Shown here: piece after piece, positions 47,679 to 61,274 of the stretch | Numbering within the stretch: position 1 is the stretch's first letter | Layout: every line of letters starts with the position of its first letter | Assembly: GCA_022829145.1 (NCBI GenBank) | Contig: CM040745.1 | Location: forward strand, 14,681,501-14,745,500 | Direction of reading: 5' to 3' | DNA: 64,000 nt | DNA from: Albula goreensis | Taxonomy: Eukaryota > Chordata > Actinopteri > Albuliformes > Albulidae | Notes under the pieces: model-generated | The model's database searches: none | What the model saw: only the letters and a program-made list of their open reading frames with translations | Told to the model about the DNA's origin: nothing | Translations under genes and position numbers: made by a program

Positions 47679-50600
47679 GCGTGTGTCTCCTTGCTGGGCT
47701 GGCCTGGCCCTTCCCAGCCCTCTCCTTCTCTCTCTCTCCATGCCCCTGTTGCTGTGCCCGCTCTAATCACCAGCTCACAGGTCGGTGGTGGCAATTCCAG
47801 GCATTGAAAAAGCCATGAAATGTGGAAGGAAGGGTGAGGGTGTGGCACAGGAAGCCCTCAGAATCAAATTCACTGATTAAAAGGGTGCCCGCCTAGTGAT
47901 GACATTGGGGTATGTGGAGGGAGCGTCCATTCAGGAAGCAACTCCCCCCTCCAACATACTGTGCGTGTGTGAGGTACGGCTAAGCCTGGGGTCAGCTGGG
48001 TGTTGATCTTGATCACAAAATCCGAGTTCCTCACCACACACACACACACACACATGGGTGTAGGGTGTCACAGAAGGGGTGGAAGGTTAGCAGAGACGTG
48101 CATATACTTATCCTCACGAAAAAGAGGGAAACACTTAAGTCACTCACTCAATCTTCAAAGGGACTAAACCTAGGCTTGAACGTCAGAGGACAACTGTGAT
48201 AAAAGAAAATGTTAAATATTCTTTACCAATATTCAAATACCCTGAATATTTGAAATAGAGGAACGGGCTTTACTTGAGCACAGCTAATGTAACAGAGGCT
48301 GTAAATATGGACACTGTGTTTCATGTCTTTGTCATTAGAGGACAATCTATTCCAGCCCACAAAGCTTGCATTCCAAAGTAACAGGTGCTCCTGCACAGCA
48401 CTGATTGTTGGCTATTTTGGTCTCCTGACTTTGGCAGAGGCCAAATGCTCCAAAACAAAATGGCAATTAGAGACATGTCTGCCCTTCAATGTCAGCACAG
48501 CCACGTTATCTTTCAGCACGAAGTAAACATAATGGGCATATTGTGGCTAAATCTAATTTCAGTTACAGAAATGGCAAAGAATTCAAGGAGAAATCAGGAA
48601 CTTTCACCTTTACTAAAACTAAAACTTATAATTCAGTTGAACAAATTGTGTGGTAAACTTTAAACTGCATTTTTAAGAACAAGATGCATGTTGTTGCTGT
48701 GATTGTGACGTATGTATGATTGTATTTTATGGTGCAGAAAACTGTTGGTAAGTCACTTTAAAAGAGTAGCCTGTAATCCTTATATTCCTATATAAGGAGC
48801 ACATTTGTAGGATTATATTATAATATGTGTTATTACATTATTTTCTCCTGCAAGAGACAAGAAACACTCATCTGAAAAACAGCTACAGACTCCTGGGTTT
48901 CACCAGAAAAGAATGCCAAGATACATATGCAGTCAAATTAAGCAATAACAAACTCACAGAAAATTTCCATTACATAACTGGCTCACTGAAAAGGAATGAC
49001 TGTCATTTTAAGTTGAAAGGGACTCCTTAGTGTCTGCTAAAGCACACTCTGTTTGCCAAGCATGGTGCTTTCCTCTGGGTCACAGACTCCCACTTTCTTA
49101 AAGGTACACATATCCCAACAGCCATAACAGTGATGTGTTTCACCCATAGCAGTGCAGAACTGTATCTCAATAACAAAAACACAGTTTTCCTGTCAGCTTT
49201 GTGACTGTGAGGAGGGAAGGTGATAGCTAGGGGCTTGGACTTCCAGAGCCACTGGACATGACACATAGTGTTGTGCACAGGCTATGTACTTTCTCACCAG
49301 TCAAACTGAAGAATGCATCAGTTCATATGCAGATGTTTAGGTATATGTAACATGGATTGAGGGGTGGATTAAAATAAAATGAAGGTCCTGCACTCGGACA
49401 ACATGATAACCACTGGTTGGTGGGCTGACAAAGTGCAGCATTCTGAAGCAGAGTTTTACTTGGCGCGGGCCTATGAACAGCATGTTCTCAAGTGACAGCA
49501 GCAGCAGAGGAAGTAAACAGCATGGCTGTCACTGATCCAGGGGAAGAGCTCGGCCACCATGGTGCCTATAATTACTCAGGGGTTCGTAAAGAGGGGACCT
49601 GGAGAGGCCAAACAGCCCTATATTTGGCCTCACCAACTGTCAACACCAGACTATGTGACTCTGGGACGTTACCTTCTTTTGGAAACACCTCTATCTGGGG
49701 ATGGATTAGGGGTATGATTCAGCCCCTCTGCCTGCCCCCCCATCTGCCTCACCCGGTTGAATTGTACAGGGGCTGACTCACAACTACAGTGATGGAGAGA
49801 GAAAGGTCCTGAAAGCACAGCCCTAACCCAGAGAGTACGCCGGTCCGGTGAGTACAGGGACACACACAGCTGTGGGAGTTTGTGATGTTACAGAGCAATT
49901 AAAGGTGAATTGGTTTCATCTCTAGCAAGAACCTTTAAATACATATGGGATTACTATAGAGTTTCAATCCATAATCCTGTTTTATTGGTACTCAAATGTT
50001 CTAACAGCTAGGATACATGAGATGCAATGGATGAAACTTGTTTGGAATTGATTGTTTGGAACACATTTTATACTTATTTTAATCATATATCATACTAGGA
50101 AAGACAGAACAGAGCCTTAGGTGTGGTGAAACTCAGCTAAGCTGTGGACCACTATATCATTTTAGTGTAGCTCTGCCCTTGCCACATCTTTTGTGCTGTA
50201 AATCAACAGCAGCTTATCTGACCTTTTTCCAAGACTTCGGTTGTAAATAATTTTGCGATAAGCCACTTGTTGCCTGTTCTAAGAACTCCACCTCTTTCCA
50301 GATTTTTGTTTTAAAATTCTGTTCCAATTTTAAGAAAGCAGCCAATATTCTTTCTTTGTGATTCCTGATTGCCACAGAGTTGTTGTTTATTTGGACAAAT
50401 ATCAGATTCCTGCCTTATCTAGCAGGACTGTGGCAGATACCTGCTGCAGGGGAAGGGAATGGGTTCAGGAATGTTCTACAGGGCTTCCTGATAGCTGCTC
50501 AAGCAGCTCATGACTGACTCCACAGACTTTCAGCCATCATCTCCCAGAGCTCATGAGTATGACATCTCAGCAAGCAATTCCAGCCCCCGATTAAAACAAT

Positions 50601-52822
50601 GCCCCAACTGATAAACACACAGGCTCCGAGCATTCCTGCCAGAGACAGTACACAGCTGTGCTGTTTTAAACACCGTGCTGAACTGCAACAGGCTTTGAGA
50701 GCTACACAACCAAACCATGACCTCTGTTCTCCTGTGAAGAACCTTTGTCTTAACATGCAGAGAAGTATGGAAAGCATTTCCCTAAAATATCACAGTATGG
50801 GCTGCTTGGCAGCTCATCCTGTGAAGATGTGTCCTACAGTATGGCATCCAGCGCTGAACCACGCTGGTGCAGACGGTGGCTGGCAGCCCCACAGGATGGT
50901 CCACTGGAAATGCAGTTTACAAACTGTAAAATGCGAGCTTTCACTCCAAATTCAGCTGTAGACCGCTTGAAATCTTAAAAGTGTACAGCAGTGTTTATGT
51001 CAGAGAGTGAAACCTAGTGATCTTCCTCCATTGATTTAGAGATTTCTAGGTGTCTCTTTAATCATGACACAAAGTCAAAAGTCAAATGACAGATACAGGC
51101 AAACATTTACAGAATGTTTTCCTTTGAAGCTCTCATTGTAGTGGAAGTAGCTGTGTAAGTAATGAAATGCCTATTTTTCCATCAAAGCACACCTGGCCAA
51201 CCATTGCAGAAAGTGAGTGTAGACATCAGAATGTTTTGAAAAGTAAAATAAAAAAAATTAAATAAAAATTGTCTGATGCAGAACTCCCTGATCAAATCCC
51301 CCTAACGTTTAGACATAATACACCATTCTGAACAGGGCTCATTTGCAGCCTGTATATGTCCACACTTCCCATTTCCTCTTTTAAGTTTAGTTATTGAGCA
51401 GCATTTTGTCATTTGTGCTGACTTGAGGTGGGATTTTTAGGTATGTATCATTTCATTTTATTTTGGTGTGTATTGAAAAATAAATGTTGATGAAATGTCA
51501 TCCAAATTTCATTTCTAAATGGGTAAGATCATGGAAGCCCACTGTACCCTCCACAGCAAAACAGTGCAAAGTTTAGGGGGCGCCTTTGTGCTGGTTTCCA
51601 GGCAACAGTAGGAACATCCTTATGAATGCTCAGCAAACACAGAGGAACATGACAAACCGAGCTAGCTAAACAAACAAAACCTGGCTCTTTCACTCCACTC
51701 TGCCAATGTTTGCCATGTAACCAGAGAGAAGCACATCAGATCACACAAAACACTATATTCCCTCAGACATATGCACCAAAAATCAGACACACTAAAATGA
51801 GTTACAACTATATATTTCAAAGATACCCGTGAAAACTCAGATGCAAGTAGGTGTATGTGAATGTTTACAATCATATTAACAAGGATAAATCACAATGGCC
51901 TACAATAAATAGTGGTTTTATATGAGCATAAATAAGTGCAGTGACCTCAGATTTCCGAGCCAGTAATCATGATGTCCTTACCCACAGCCCTGTGCTCCAT
52001 TCTAAAACATACCAAGCAGATCACCATACCATGACACAGGTCGTTCTGATGATGGAGCAGATACATCCACCATATCATCACCCAAGAATCACCGCTACAC
52101 AGGGCAGAATTTATTACTTTCTAGACATTACGAGACTTTCACAGCCACAGTACTAACGCGCATGGATGTAGTCAACCACAGTTATTTACACACTAACAGA
52201 TGGCTTCTTTCTTGTGCAAATTCAACTCTATTCAACTTTTAGAGCTTGAAGCAACTCATAGCAATAAGTGCTACACTATATTGCCAACACCAGGCAAAAA
52301 GGTACATATAATTCTTTGAGTTTATATTTTATTATTGGGTATGTTTTAAGAGATGTTTTGAGTGCACATGCTCAGCAGATATTTTTCATTAACTTAATTC
52401 ATTATATAATTAAAATATTGGAATGGGAACATTTTACCTCCAACCTCTGGAAATTCCTGTGCTACTGCATGTGCCATGGACACATTTAGACACAACTACC
52501 TATTAATGACCAGAGGAATCCAAGGATAATATCTGACTGAAAATTAAATCTGGTTTTTATGTGTTAATTATAGTTATACAACAACAACTACAACTACAAA
52601 TACACTGCAGATGTGACCCACATTTAATCCACACTTCACAAAATACATCTATATCTCTTAAAGATGCTTTTCTCTTCCTGACTAGATCAAAACAACACAA
52701 CTGCTGCACCTGCAAAAAGTAGCTTTATCTGTACAAAACAGACATGCTTATTACTGAAACTGTCCTGTTGTGTTTCACCCTCTGCTGTTGCCACTGACTT
52801 GGTTTTTCCATTTCCTGTTGAG

Positions 52823-53522
52823 GACGAGGAGGAAGCCAGTTTCTATGGAAATGTGGGAAAAGAGCTTAGTGATGTCAGACTCCACTCTGCTCAGGCGGGA
52901 ACTCGTCTCAAAGCAAGCGTTAAATCTGGCCTCCTCTGGTGGCCCATGCGCACTAACCGACCACATGCCAAGCATGAAACTGGTCACTCTCTCAATGGAA
53001 GCAGGTAAATCCAGTCCTTAAGTACACTTTTGCTTATACTGTTAAACGTTCTAACAGAAATAACAGCTTGAGTTTAGACTGACTTTTTTGCCTGAAAAAT
53101 TAAGATGTGCTGGACCGACAGGACTGTATCCAGTACAGATGGGTCCCTATGGAATGACAGGACAGGGGGCAGCCTGGGCAGGCAGATAGGAGGGAGAGAA
53201 ACAGAGAGAGAAGGAACATAGAATGAAAAAGAGATAGGAAAACAGAAATGGCACAGACAGACAGAAACAGATAGAGGGAGAGATCCAACTTCTTGTTAAA
53301 GCCATCAAAGACTAAATTCCTCACTCTGCTGAAGTGTTCTCTTGTGTGTAGAGGTCACCTCTGAGCTCAACCTGCATTCCAACGGTTTCATGCCCTCCAA
53401 TCGCCACTGCATCGGTCACGGATGCGCCAGTGTGACGCACACGCTGGTACGGAACGGACGGATGGACGGGCAGATCCTGGCAGCCCTTCGTACTGCAGGG
53501 CGCAGACAATCTCCTGTCTTTG
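52823..53522 (+). other. Unassigned possible two-exon open frame antisense to lims1
   Basis: Segment 52823-53004 has a good acceptor (TTTCCTGTTGAG) and donor (GCAG/GTAAAT). Segment 53352-53522 has a good acceptor (TTCTCTTGTGTGTAG) and donor (TTTG/GTGAGC). Joined, they stay open for about 117 codons in compatible phase: ...MEMWEKSLVMSDSTLLRREL, then EVTSELNLHSNGFMPSNRHC. The second part is CpG-rich. I do not recognise the protein and found no flanking exons. Confidence 0.25.
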
Positions 53523-54220
53523 GTGAGCTCTGCTCTTCACCAGTGCAGGTCTAAGCGTGTCAGGAAACTGCTGCAGCCTTTTAGCTCATCATGTATACAG
53601 CAGTATGCAACAACCTCCGTAGATAACATCAACCGAAGCACTGTTTAAGCAATCTCTCAAAAGGCCTGATTGCTGACCAGTTGTGTAATACTTTTCTGAG
53701 AACAGCATGCAGTCAAAAATAATTTAAGTCACCAAGTGCAAAAATCAAAGTGACCACGCAAGTGAAGGTAGAGTAGATTCACTATGGTGTCTTTTTGCAT
53801 TGAGTCCTGTTTAAGTAGCCATAACACCTCCAAACAGTCAATAAAGCTCACATATTCTACAACAGCAGCTGTTCCTTCCATCTTTTGCACATATTTTTCA
53901 GTCTCTTGTATTTTGTTCAGATGCAAGTGTACCTGAAAAAAATATGCAGATATCGGAGCATACATGTAAACTCAGAGAAACTAACCGCTGCACAAAAGAT
54001 GGCAAAACAAAGATTGCACCACTGTGGTAGTCAATTGTACCTTATCGAGCCAATCAAGGATATCAAGTAAACACAACTGTGTGTGTGTGTGTGTGGTGTG
54101 TGTTTGTGAGAATAAGCACTGTATGCATGTGTGCATGTTTGTATGGTATATCTGTGTGTACGTATAAAAGTGTGTTGTAAGTGCCCTGTTTGCCTATAAG
54201 GGCCCGGCTCCCTGGCTCAC

Positions 54221-54324
54221 CTCAAGCTGTCCCGGGGCAGTCCACCCCCGTAGCTGTCGGGCCGCTCTTGTCTGCGCCTGTACAGGTGCGAGTGGGACAG
54301 CTCTTTCAGCCTTAATGTGTTCAT
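54221..54324 (-). CDS. lims1: lims1 distal alternative first exon
   Basis: An ATG at 54322-54324 in context AGGACC-ATG-A opens MNTLRLKELSHSHLYRRRQE, then RPDSYGGGLPRDSL, ending AG before GTGAGC. The phase-2 end joins exon 2 as AG/C AAC ATG, giving D-S-L-S-N-M-A-N-A-L. I recall a human LIMS1 isoform with a similar T-L-x-L-K-E-L-S-H-S-x-L-Y-R-R-R start. The protein would be 361 aa with exon 10b. The overlapping longer minus-strand frame here is a shadow. Confidence 0.75.
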
Positions 54325-55200
54325 GGTCCTCCCTTGCCTGTACCGCAGCAATCACTCCTACACCCCACTGAACCCTCTCCAGCCTCTTCCCCACAGCCGG
54401 AGAGGAGCTCACACCTGAGCAGCCCTGAGCAGGTCCTCTCTCCCTCTCTCACACATACAGACTGCAGCAGGCCTGCCACATTCCTCACACACACCCGCTC
54501 ACACGCACCTCCAGGGCACGCACCCTGTGGGACGGCCCAGCTGGGGAGTGGCTCGGCTCCAGCACACCTATGAGTTCCTTGCTCCTCCCCCGCCTGTCAG
54601 GCCCACCCCTGTGGAATGCAGGTACAAAGGGCCTGTGAGAATCACAGCCTGGATCAGCCCCTGCTGCATGAGAGGGGGGAGAGAGAAGGGGGTGCTGGGG
54701 GGAGGGGGAGCACGTGACAGACTCCGATCACCACGGTCACGTCGCAACGGTTCCTGTTCCTGTTTCTCTCCTTTCTCCTTGCCAGAAGACTCTGTAAGAG
54801 GGATCCACCTCCAATAGGACACCGGTGTCCACACTTGCTCTCCCAAATACTCCTGTCACAATCGCTCTGACTTGGTGGCCGCCCCTTTGCATGTAAACGT
54901 TACCTCTGCCCCCTGTAAACTCACTGCCTTCACCTCACAGTACCACGCTGTTTGGAGAGCTGGGGTGGAGAGACGGGGGGAGGGGAGGGGAGGGAACATT
55001 TCCTGCCTGACACACAGAAATGGGCAGCTTCCTCTGGATTGTGCTCTTAAGAGACCGTTACTGCCACTGCGTCACTGTCCCACTTCCAGTCAGCAGACAG
55101 CTATGATCTTCCTGCTCTTCCTGAGTGATTCCAGAACAAACACACAGATGAATAATCCACCTCCTGCCAGCCCTCAAGAACTCCATGCTGAGGTGTGATA
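54325..55200 (-). promoter_or_regulatory. lims1: GC-rich region upstream of distal lims1 exon
   Basis: Richer in G+C and CpG than the surroundings, with G-runs (GGGGGAGGGGGAG near 54700; GGGGAGGGGAGGGGAGGGAA near 54977). Position fits a promoter for the distal first exon. Open frames here are low-complexity P/S/R-rich and not convincing. Confidence 0.35.
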
Positions 55201-56333
55201 CTGTGCTGGGATGCTCTGAATGGCAGATATCTAACTGAACTGAGCTGAATGCAGTCAGGCAGTACTCAGGGCTCAACACAGGGCAACTGAAACACTTATC
55301 AATTTATAATCCTTTTGCTGAAGAGCATAAGAGAGAAGAGAGTTCAAACCAACAGCCTTGCCCCTCTGTGTCTACTTCACACCTTTAAAACAAATTCCTA
55401 CAATACACATGAATACACACATACTCATATGGTTATGCAGACATGGAGCCCACTGCACAGGCTGCTCTTTATAAGTGTGACAGCAGAAGCGTACCAACCC
55501 CCAACCCCCCCATGTGTCCACAGTGACAGTAGGCATGCTGGGATATTCTACAGTTCACAGCCAGGGCAGATACAGAGAAGAGACAGAGGGTCTGTGTGTC
55601 AGATAACCACTGGATCTGGGCCTTTGGAGGTATGCCTACACCATCAGACAGCTGGGGGAAAATACAGTGACTATACCTTGCCCCCACGAAAATGAGCTGT
55701 GGGTTGGGGATGCAAGGGCAGACACCTACACTCAAGGCCTGCTCCCCTGTTCCCAATTTATGATGTCATATCACAAGTCTTCAATAATGCATTAACCCAC
55801 CATAGAATGAGTGCTCGCTACTAGCAGAGATGGTGGTATAGGGCAAAACTAACCAATCTTAAACTCTCCCATATAGGTCTGAGGGCACAGTTAGTTAGAT
55901 GTCAATAAATTGCTTTAGCCAGTCACAAGGTTCTGTTATTCTGGATTTAAATGAATTTGGTTTCAAATCTGTGAGTTACATGTAACATAAATAACGTACG
56001 ATACCATCCATTTATGGTGACATCTCATTGCTCCATCGCTAACTCCCTCTTTGTGATGACCTGTCGATTGTAAAAGTCTATTTGAGGGCAAACACTGAGT
56101 AAATGTTCAGACACAGCACCTCTTATCTCTGAGTGGTATCACTCAGGTGTGTGTGTGCGCCTCTGCAGTGGGGGTGTATGTGGGTGGGTGGGGGGATTTG
56201 GGAGTTTCACACCACTGCCCTCCCCACTACAAACACACACTGGCCTCAGGGCCAGGCCTGCCATGAATATGAATGAGTTAGCTCACTCAGCAGGGAGCAG
56301 TCACAGTGCTAACACCGCTGAAAGGAGTGTGAA

Positions 56334-56398
56334 TGTGTGTGTGTGTGTGCGTGTGTGTGTGTGTGAGCAAGCGAGAGAGAGAGAGAAAGAGAGAGAGA
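56334..56398. repeat. (GT)n then (GA)n compound microsatellite
   Basis: GT units 56334-56365 followed by GA-rich 56372-56398. Confidence 0.9.
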
Positions 56399-56839
56399 CC
56401 CCCACCACCATAGTTTTACACTGACACTAAAAACAAGTGAATTGCAACTATCTGGCCTTGTTCAATAGATCCACTCTTTCCCCTTCCATGCTATTGCCTG
56501 GGGAGGCGTGTTCTGGCTGAGTGCTTTAACTCGGCAGCCTCATGGGACATGAGTCGTATCCTTAGTGTGAACCAGAATGGCCTGGCATAGCTGTGCCGCA
56601 GATGGGCTCTTATCTAGGTGACGTGCAATGGTGGGACACACACATGCCATGTGTACGCCCTTGGCTCAGTCTGCATCCCTGTCCCTGAACACAGGCACTC
56701 AGCCTGTCTATACCTGCCCACATTCCTGTGTGCATCAGCCCTGCAACTCAGCACACAGAGCACCAGCACACAACCACACAGCAAGTACTCACTCACTCCA
56801 ATAATACAGGACATGAAGCCAACGGGATTTTGAAATCAA

Positions 56840-57010
56840 TGTGACTCCCAGGTGGGGCACTGGGCCCTTGAGCAACATCCCCTACATCACCTGAGTGGCT
56901 TCTGTAAGAAGCCAGCTGTACAGGCCTAAATAGGACTGCAACAGGACAGCATACTTTCAAAAATGTGTTGTGCTGCTCTGAATAAGAATGTCTGCTAAAT
57001 GATTACATGT
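56840..57010 (+). repeat. Fish interspersed (SINE-like) repeat, decayed
   Basis: Contains TGACTCCCAGGTGGGGCACT, GCCCTTGAGCAACAT, CCAGCTGTA and, at the 3' end, GCTCTGAATAAGAATGTCTG CTAAATG. This order matches a widespread fish element ending GTCGCTCTGGATAAGAGCGT. It is the same family as 35265, opposite orientation. Confidence 0.65.
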
Positions 57011-58807
57011 ACATGCAAATACATCATAACATATAAACCTATTGTGACAATATAATATATTAAAGTAATATTACACATATCAATGCATAATTTGTGGCCA
57101 AGATCACATACTCTGCACAATGTACCAATATAATAGATGTACAAATTATTCAAGGGACAGCATATCTTCTTCAAACAACTAGAGTACACATATAATGTAA
57201 TGTGTATTGCTTCAAAAATGCATGAGAAATTAAAATAGTGAAATGCCAAAAAATTCTATTTGACTAGGATAACGGTGACAGTAAGAGATATAAGACATAC
57301 AATTCATATTAGGTACTTACTGATCAGATTCCCACATTCATTTCATACAGTGCCAATTATTAGTACAGACATTCACCACTTCCACACATTTTCCACTGTG
57401 CTACAGACTGCATTACGCACATTCCTGAGGAGCACAAAGATTATCCACCTCAAACATGCAACTTGCAGGCCTGCATCTCTACAATGCAGCTACTGCACCA
57501 CAATAAGATAACATGCAACACAGTCAATCACATTTTATTCCAGAGAGACCTGAAAACTCCAGTATTGAACATTTTCCCTCTATGCACATCTTAACACATT
57601 CAATGTTAATACACAGTTTATACACAAAAGACAAACAAGTACAAACAGAGCTAAATGAGGGCAGCTGGTGCTTTGATTGGCATAAGCAGTAAGCGTGAAG
57701 AGTCACTCTGTGCATCTGTTCCAGCTAGTGGGTGCCTTGCTGCTGGAGTAAACACTGCTGCTGATGCACTCGTGCTTCTGTCTGCTGGTAGCACGATCAC
57801 ACGGGTTGATGGAAGGGCTGGAGAGGATGACTTAGACCCCCAGCACAGGCACACATAGGTACACATTTTAGAAATGATGCATTTTAAAATGTGGCTTCTT
57901 TACAACTTTTTGATGCTACTGTAATCATTATTAATATTAAATTATTACATTGTACTACTGAGTCCTGTGTATAACATGGCCCAAAAACATAATAACATGA
58001 TTTAGACCATGCTTCTATATACCAGTGACAATAGTCACTGCATTTCTGTCTGAGCATAAAATGTGTCAATCATTAAACATTTTATACAGGCATATATATA
58101 AGGAGTGCTGCAGGGTTTACTCTGGGGAATGTTGACCAGTAAGCTGGGAATGCTCCTGTATAGAACTGCTGCCACTTTGTGGAAAAAAAGTGGTATTGCA
58201 GTTTTGTGGACAGCCACTTGGACTTAAGGGATGTGAGGCTAGGCTCCTCTCTAAGCGACAACGGCCCTCTTTACAATACCACTTACAAAGTGGCTTTAAG
58301 ATATGCCTTTTGGGAGATCTTTTTTGTGTTAATGTAGAACCCAAGGTTCTTAGAGGATGAAAACTAAATCGTCCAAATTTGCAATACTTGAAAGCAAAAT
58401 TGTACAGCAATTAGACACATCTACACGTTCCCAGGAGATACCATGAGAAAATTACATTCTTTGACGTGTACAACTTGTCAGAAAAATGTGACCACAGAAA
58501 CAGTTGTTTAGTTGCAGTGAAGAGGGCCACGGTTTGCAAATATCTCACACAACAACCAAATGAGTAGACCTTCAGTCCAGAAGTTTAAGCCATAATTCTT
58601 TCTTCTACAGTTTATGTCTGACTCAACCGCAATAACTGACATAAACAGACAGCTGTAATAACAGCCTTTTTTAAGCAACAGATTCCTAGTGTAATGACTA
58701 ACTACAACTAAGTCTGTATAGACCAGCCTCTGGTGATTACACACTGTCATGCGACCTGTCTCCACTAGAGGACACCGTACACAGCTACACAAAGCTCTTG
58801 CATTTTT

Positions 58808-58973
58808 GGGTGTATCCCAGTACTCAAAAAATGTATCCCCCATTCCTACACCACCACCTTGTACCCTCCCTCCAATATGGATTACATACTGGGACACTAG
58901 AGGGAAGGATGGAGAGGACAAGATCATCATGGTGGAATGGAGGATACATTTTTCAAGTATTGGGACTTGCCCT
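58808..58973. repeat. Foldback element (MITE-like), about 66-bp arms
   Basis: Arms 58808-58873 and about 58908-58973 align gap-free in inverted orientation at about 48 of 66 positions by hand, with blocks such as AAAAATGTATCC and CCATTCC identical. A loop of about 34 nt separates them. No coding content. Family unknown. Confidence 0.7.
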
Positions 58974-61227
58974 ATAAGCGCTGAGCAGAAGTGGGTGGGC
59001 ATCTGAAGCTAAGAATGAGCTAATCTGAAAATAAATGGCCCAAATGAATTACTTGTGTCATATCCTTTCGCTGTCTACAGTAGCCAGCATGTGTGTTACT
59101 TCTCTTTCTCCTCTTCGTTGAGTTTCAGGAAACAGCTCTTGACACAACTCTTGGGAGTTAACAGTAACATTAACACTAGCAAATATAAAGCAAAGAAATG
59201 AGTCCAAAGCCTCTGCATGTCTAACATTGGCATTGGCACACATGGCTGTACAAGCCGGCCGTTGTGCTTGTTTTGTTTCTGTGATAGTGTCACTATGGCC
59301 TGCAATGGTACCATGATCTATTCTATCTATCCAATATTTACATTAAATAATAAGGAAACTTATTATCCTCCTGTCTTCCAAATGTAACAATGTAAAAAGA
59401 TCAGACTGAAATGGTCAGTAATAACTAAACAGGCAGTTGGTATTTGCTAAAAGTAACAAACACAAAAGAGGCTCATTGTGAAGCAGATACACAATATGAG
59501 CTCAGCTATTTCATTCATAGCTCTCTCAGCTGCGTGCTTACAGACTTAATGTGCAGACATCATGCACATGACCATTGTGAAGCAGACTCGTGCTGCATTG
59601 GCGACTGGAAATTTACATACTGCACAGTACAAACTTGTGGATGGCACATATAATCAAATTCCTTCTAGGTTGACACGTCAGCATCATAATAGTATATAGA
59701 AAAATGATTAAAAGTGTCTTACCTTGAACAGAGATGTTTTATACAGTTACTTGAAAATGATATTTGTGCACTCTTAAAAATATGTATCAGGACTCACACT
59801 GGCCCAAAATGCAACATTTCTCTCTCAGTCATATGTAACCTATTCATCTTTGGATTTCCATAATTAATGTCCGCTAGCCCATGCGTTGATAAGACTTCAT
59901 TAAAACCTGCACTGCATAAATGTAACGGATTTATTTCTGAGATCCTGCTTTGAACTTTATTAAAAAATAATAAAAATAATACAACTTACCAAATTAGAGA
60001 GATATGGGTGTTGGCCTTGCAGTTCTGCAGCAGCCCTGTAGATTATTCTTTTAAACAATTTCAGACACTGGTGTGGGAGATAAGCCTGCCGTTGCGACAG
60101 CAATGCCTAACCACTTCCTGAAGTTAGACAGGATAGGCCTGCTGTCATGGATACCGCACTGACGATCAGTCACCAGCATCCAACTCGAAGAGGTTTCTGA
60201 ATCCCAGCTAACATATGACTGAGGGGTCACAACCATGGGCGTATTCACCAGCCTTCGTGTGTAGCCTCACTCTGCCCTGAGGAGACGCAGCAGTTCTTGG
60301 GTCTCACAGCACAGTGTGTGGAACTCTGACACTAGTCTACAGCCCACACTTCCTCATGCTAGGCACTTCCTCATTGGTCTTTAAAATGTATCTGAGCTTT
60401 CACATGTATAAAGCCACAAAATAAAACTACAATTATTTATCGGTGCATGAATATATAACATCTGACACATTTGTTGCTTCTTGGCTTAGCTTAGCCTAAT
60501 ATGTTCTTTTCATTTCCTGGATTTCATTTTCACAACCTATTGTTGGTGTATTTTATTTTTATTTGAAATTCATGCAAAATTATGCCTAAACATGTCATCA
60601 CAGCCACCCACGTATATTGAACATACTATTTTACATGCAGTGGTCCATTCCCACCAACTGCCCTGACCTCCCTGTACCCTGTCCACTCAGGGACCTGAAC
60701 CAGCCCTGCACAGTGCAGATTTCAGCACACGCTGACCACTATTCCACAAAACTGCAAAGGACAACAAACTGTATCACACCATAGTGTTTCTGAAAAAAAT
60801 CCCTACACTTGCTGTAAAAAAATTTACACATCTCTGATGAGAGTTTGGACAGTCCACAGTGGGTGTGGTTGGAGGTATGTAACTCCTCATGATGATGACA
60901 AGTCCAGAGTTTAGTCAGAGTGGATGAATAAAAGCAACGCCCATTGAGTCAGCCAGATGCACTGCAACAAAAACCATATATGAACTTCCCTGCTGTAGGA
61001 GTTCCACAACTGTGCACTGTTTAAGGCCAATCATATTCCTGATGACTTCCACATCCTGTTTCTCCTCCTACTCATGATCCTGTAGCTTCATTGAAGGCTC
61101 ACTGCAACCTGCTGCCACCAGAGGGAGACACACTGCCTTAAAAACCAAGTATTTCAGCAACAGCAAAACATTCAGGGCTGGAATACAGAATGTCCCGACC
61201 TCCAGACTGAGCTCAGCATAGTAAAAT

Positions 61228-61238
61228 TATATATATAT

Positions 61239-61271
<33 letters not shown>
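61228..61271. repeat. (AT)n microsatellite
   Basis: About 44 bp of AT with one interruption. Confidence 0.95.

Positions 61272-61274
<3 letters not shown>

Larger units (their letters stand above)
46901..54220 (-). other. Interval between the two lims1 first exons, 7.3 kb
   Basis: If the distal first exon is used this is intron. It contains a poly(C) run (47662-47678), small CA repeats and a possible unassigned plus-strand two-exon frame at 52823-53522. No other coding signal recognised. Confidence 0.5.

Noticed and set aside
54194..54412. 72-codon minus frame MSSSPAVGKRLERV...
   Set aside because: Overlaps the distal lims1 first exon in another frame; the MNTLRLKELS frame has a better start context, phase and resemblance to known isoforms.
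54334..54846. P/S/R-rich frames on both strands
   Set aside because: Composition follows GC- and G-run-rich promoter-like DNA; no conserved motif.
58749..59006. 85-codon plus frame
   Set aside because: Arises from the foldback element at 58808-58973, so it is repeat-derived.
60020..60310. Segment that at first looked like a structural-RNA or SINE remnant
   Set aside because: I could not identify an A/B box pair, a tail or a second copy in the window.
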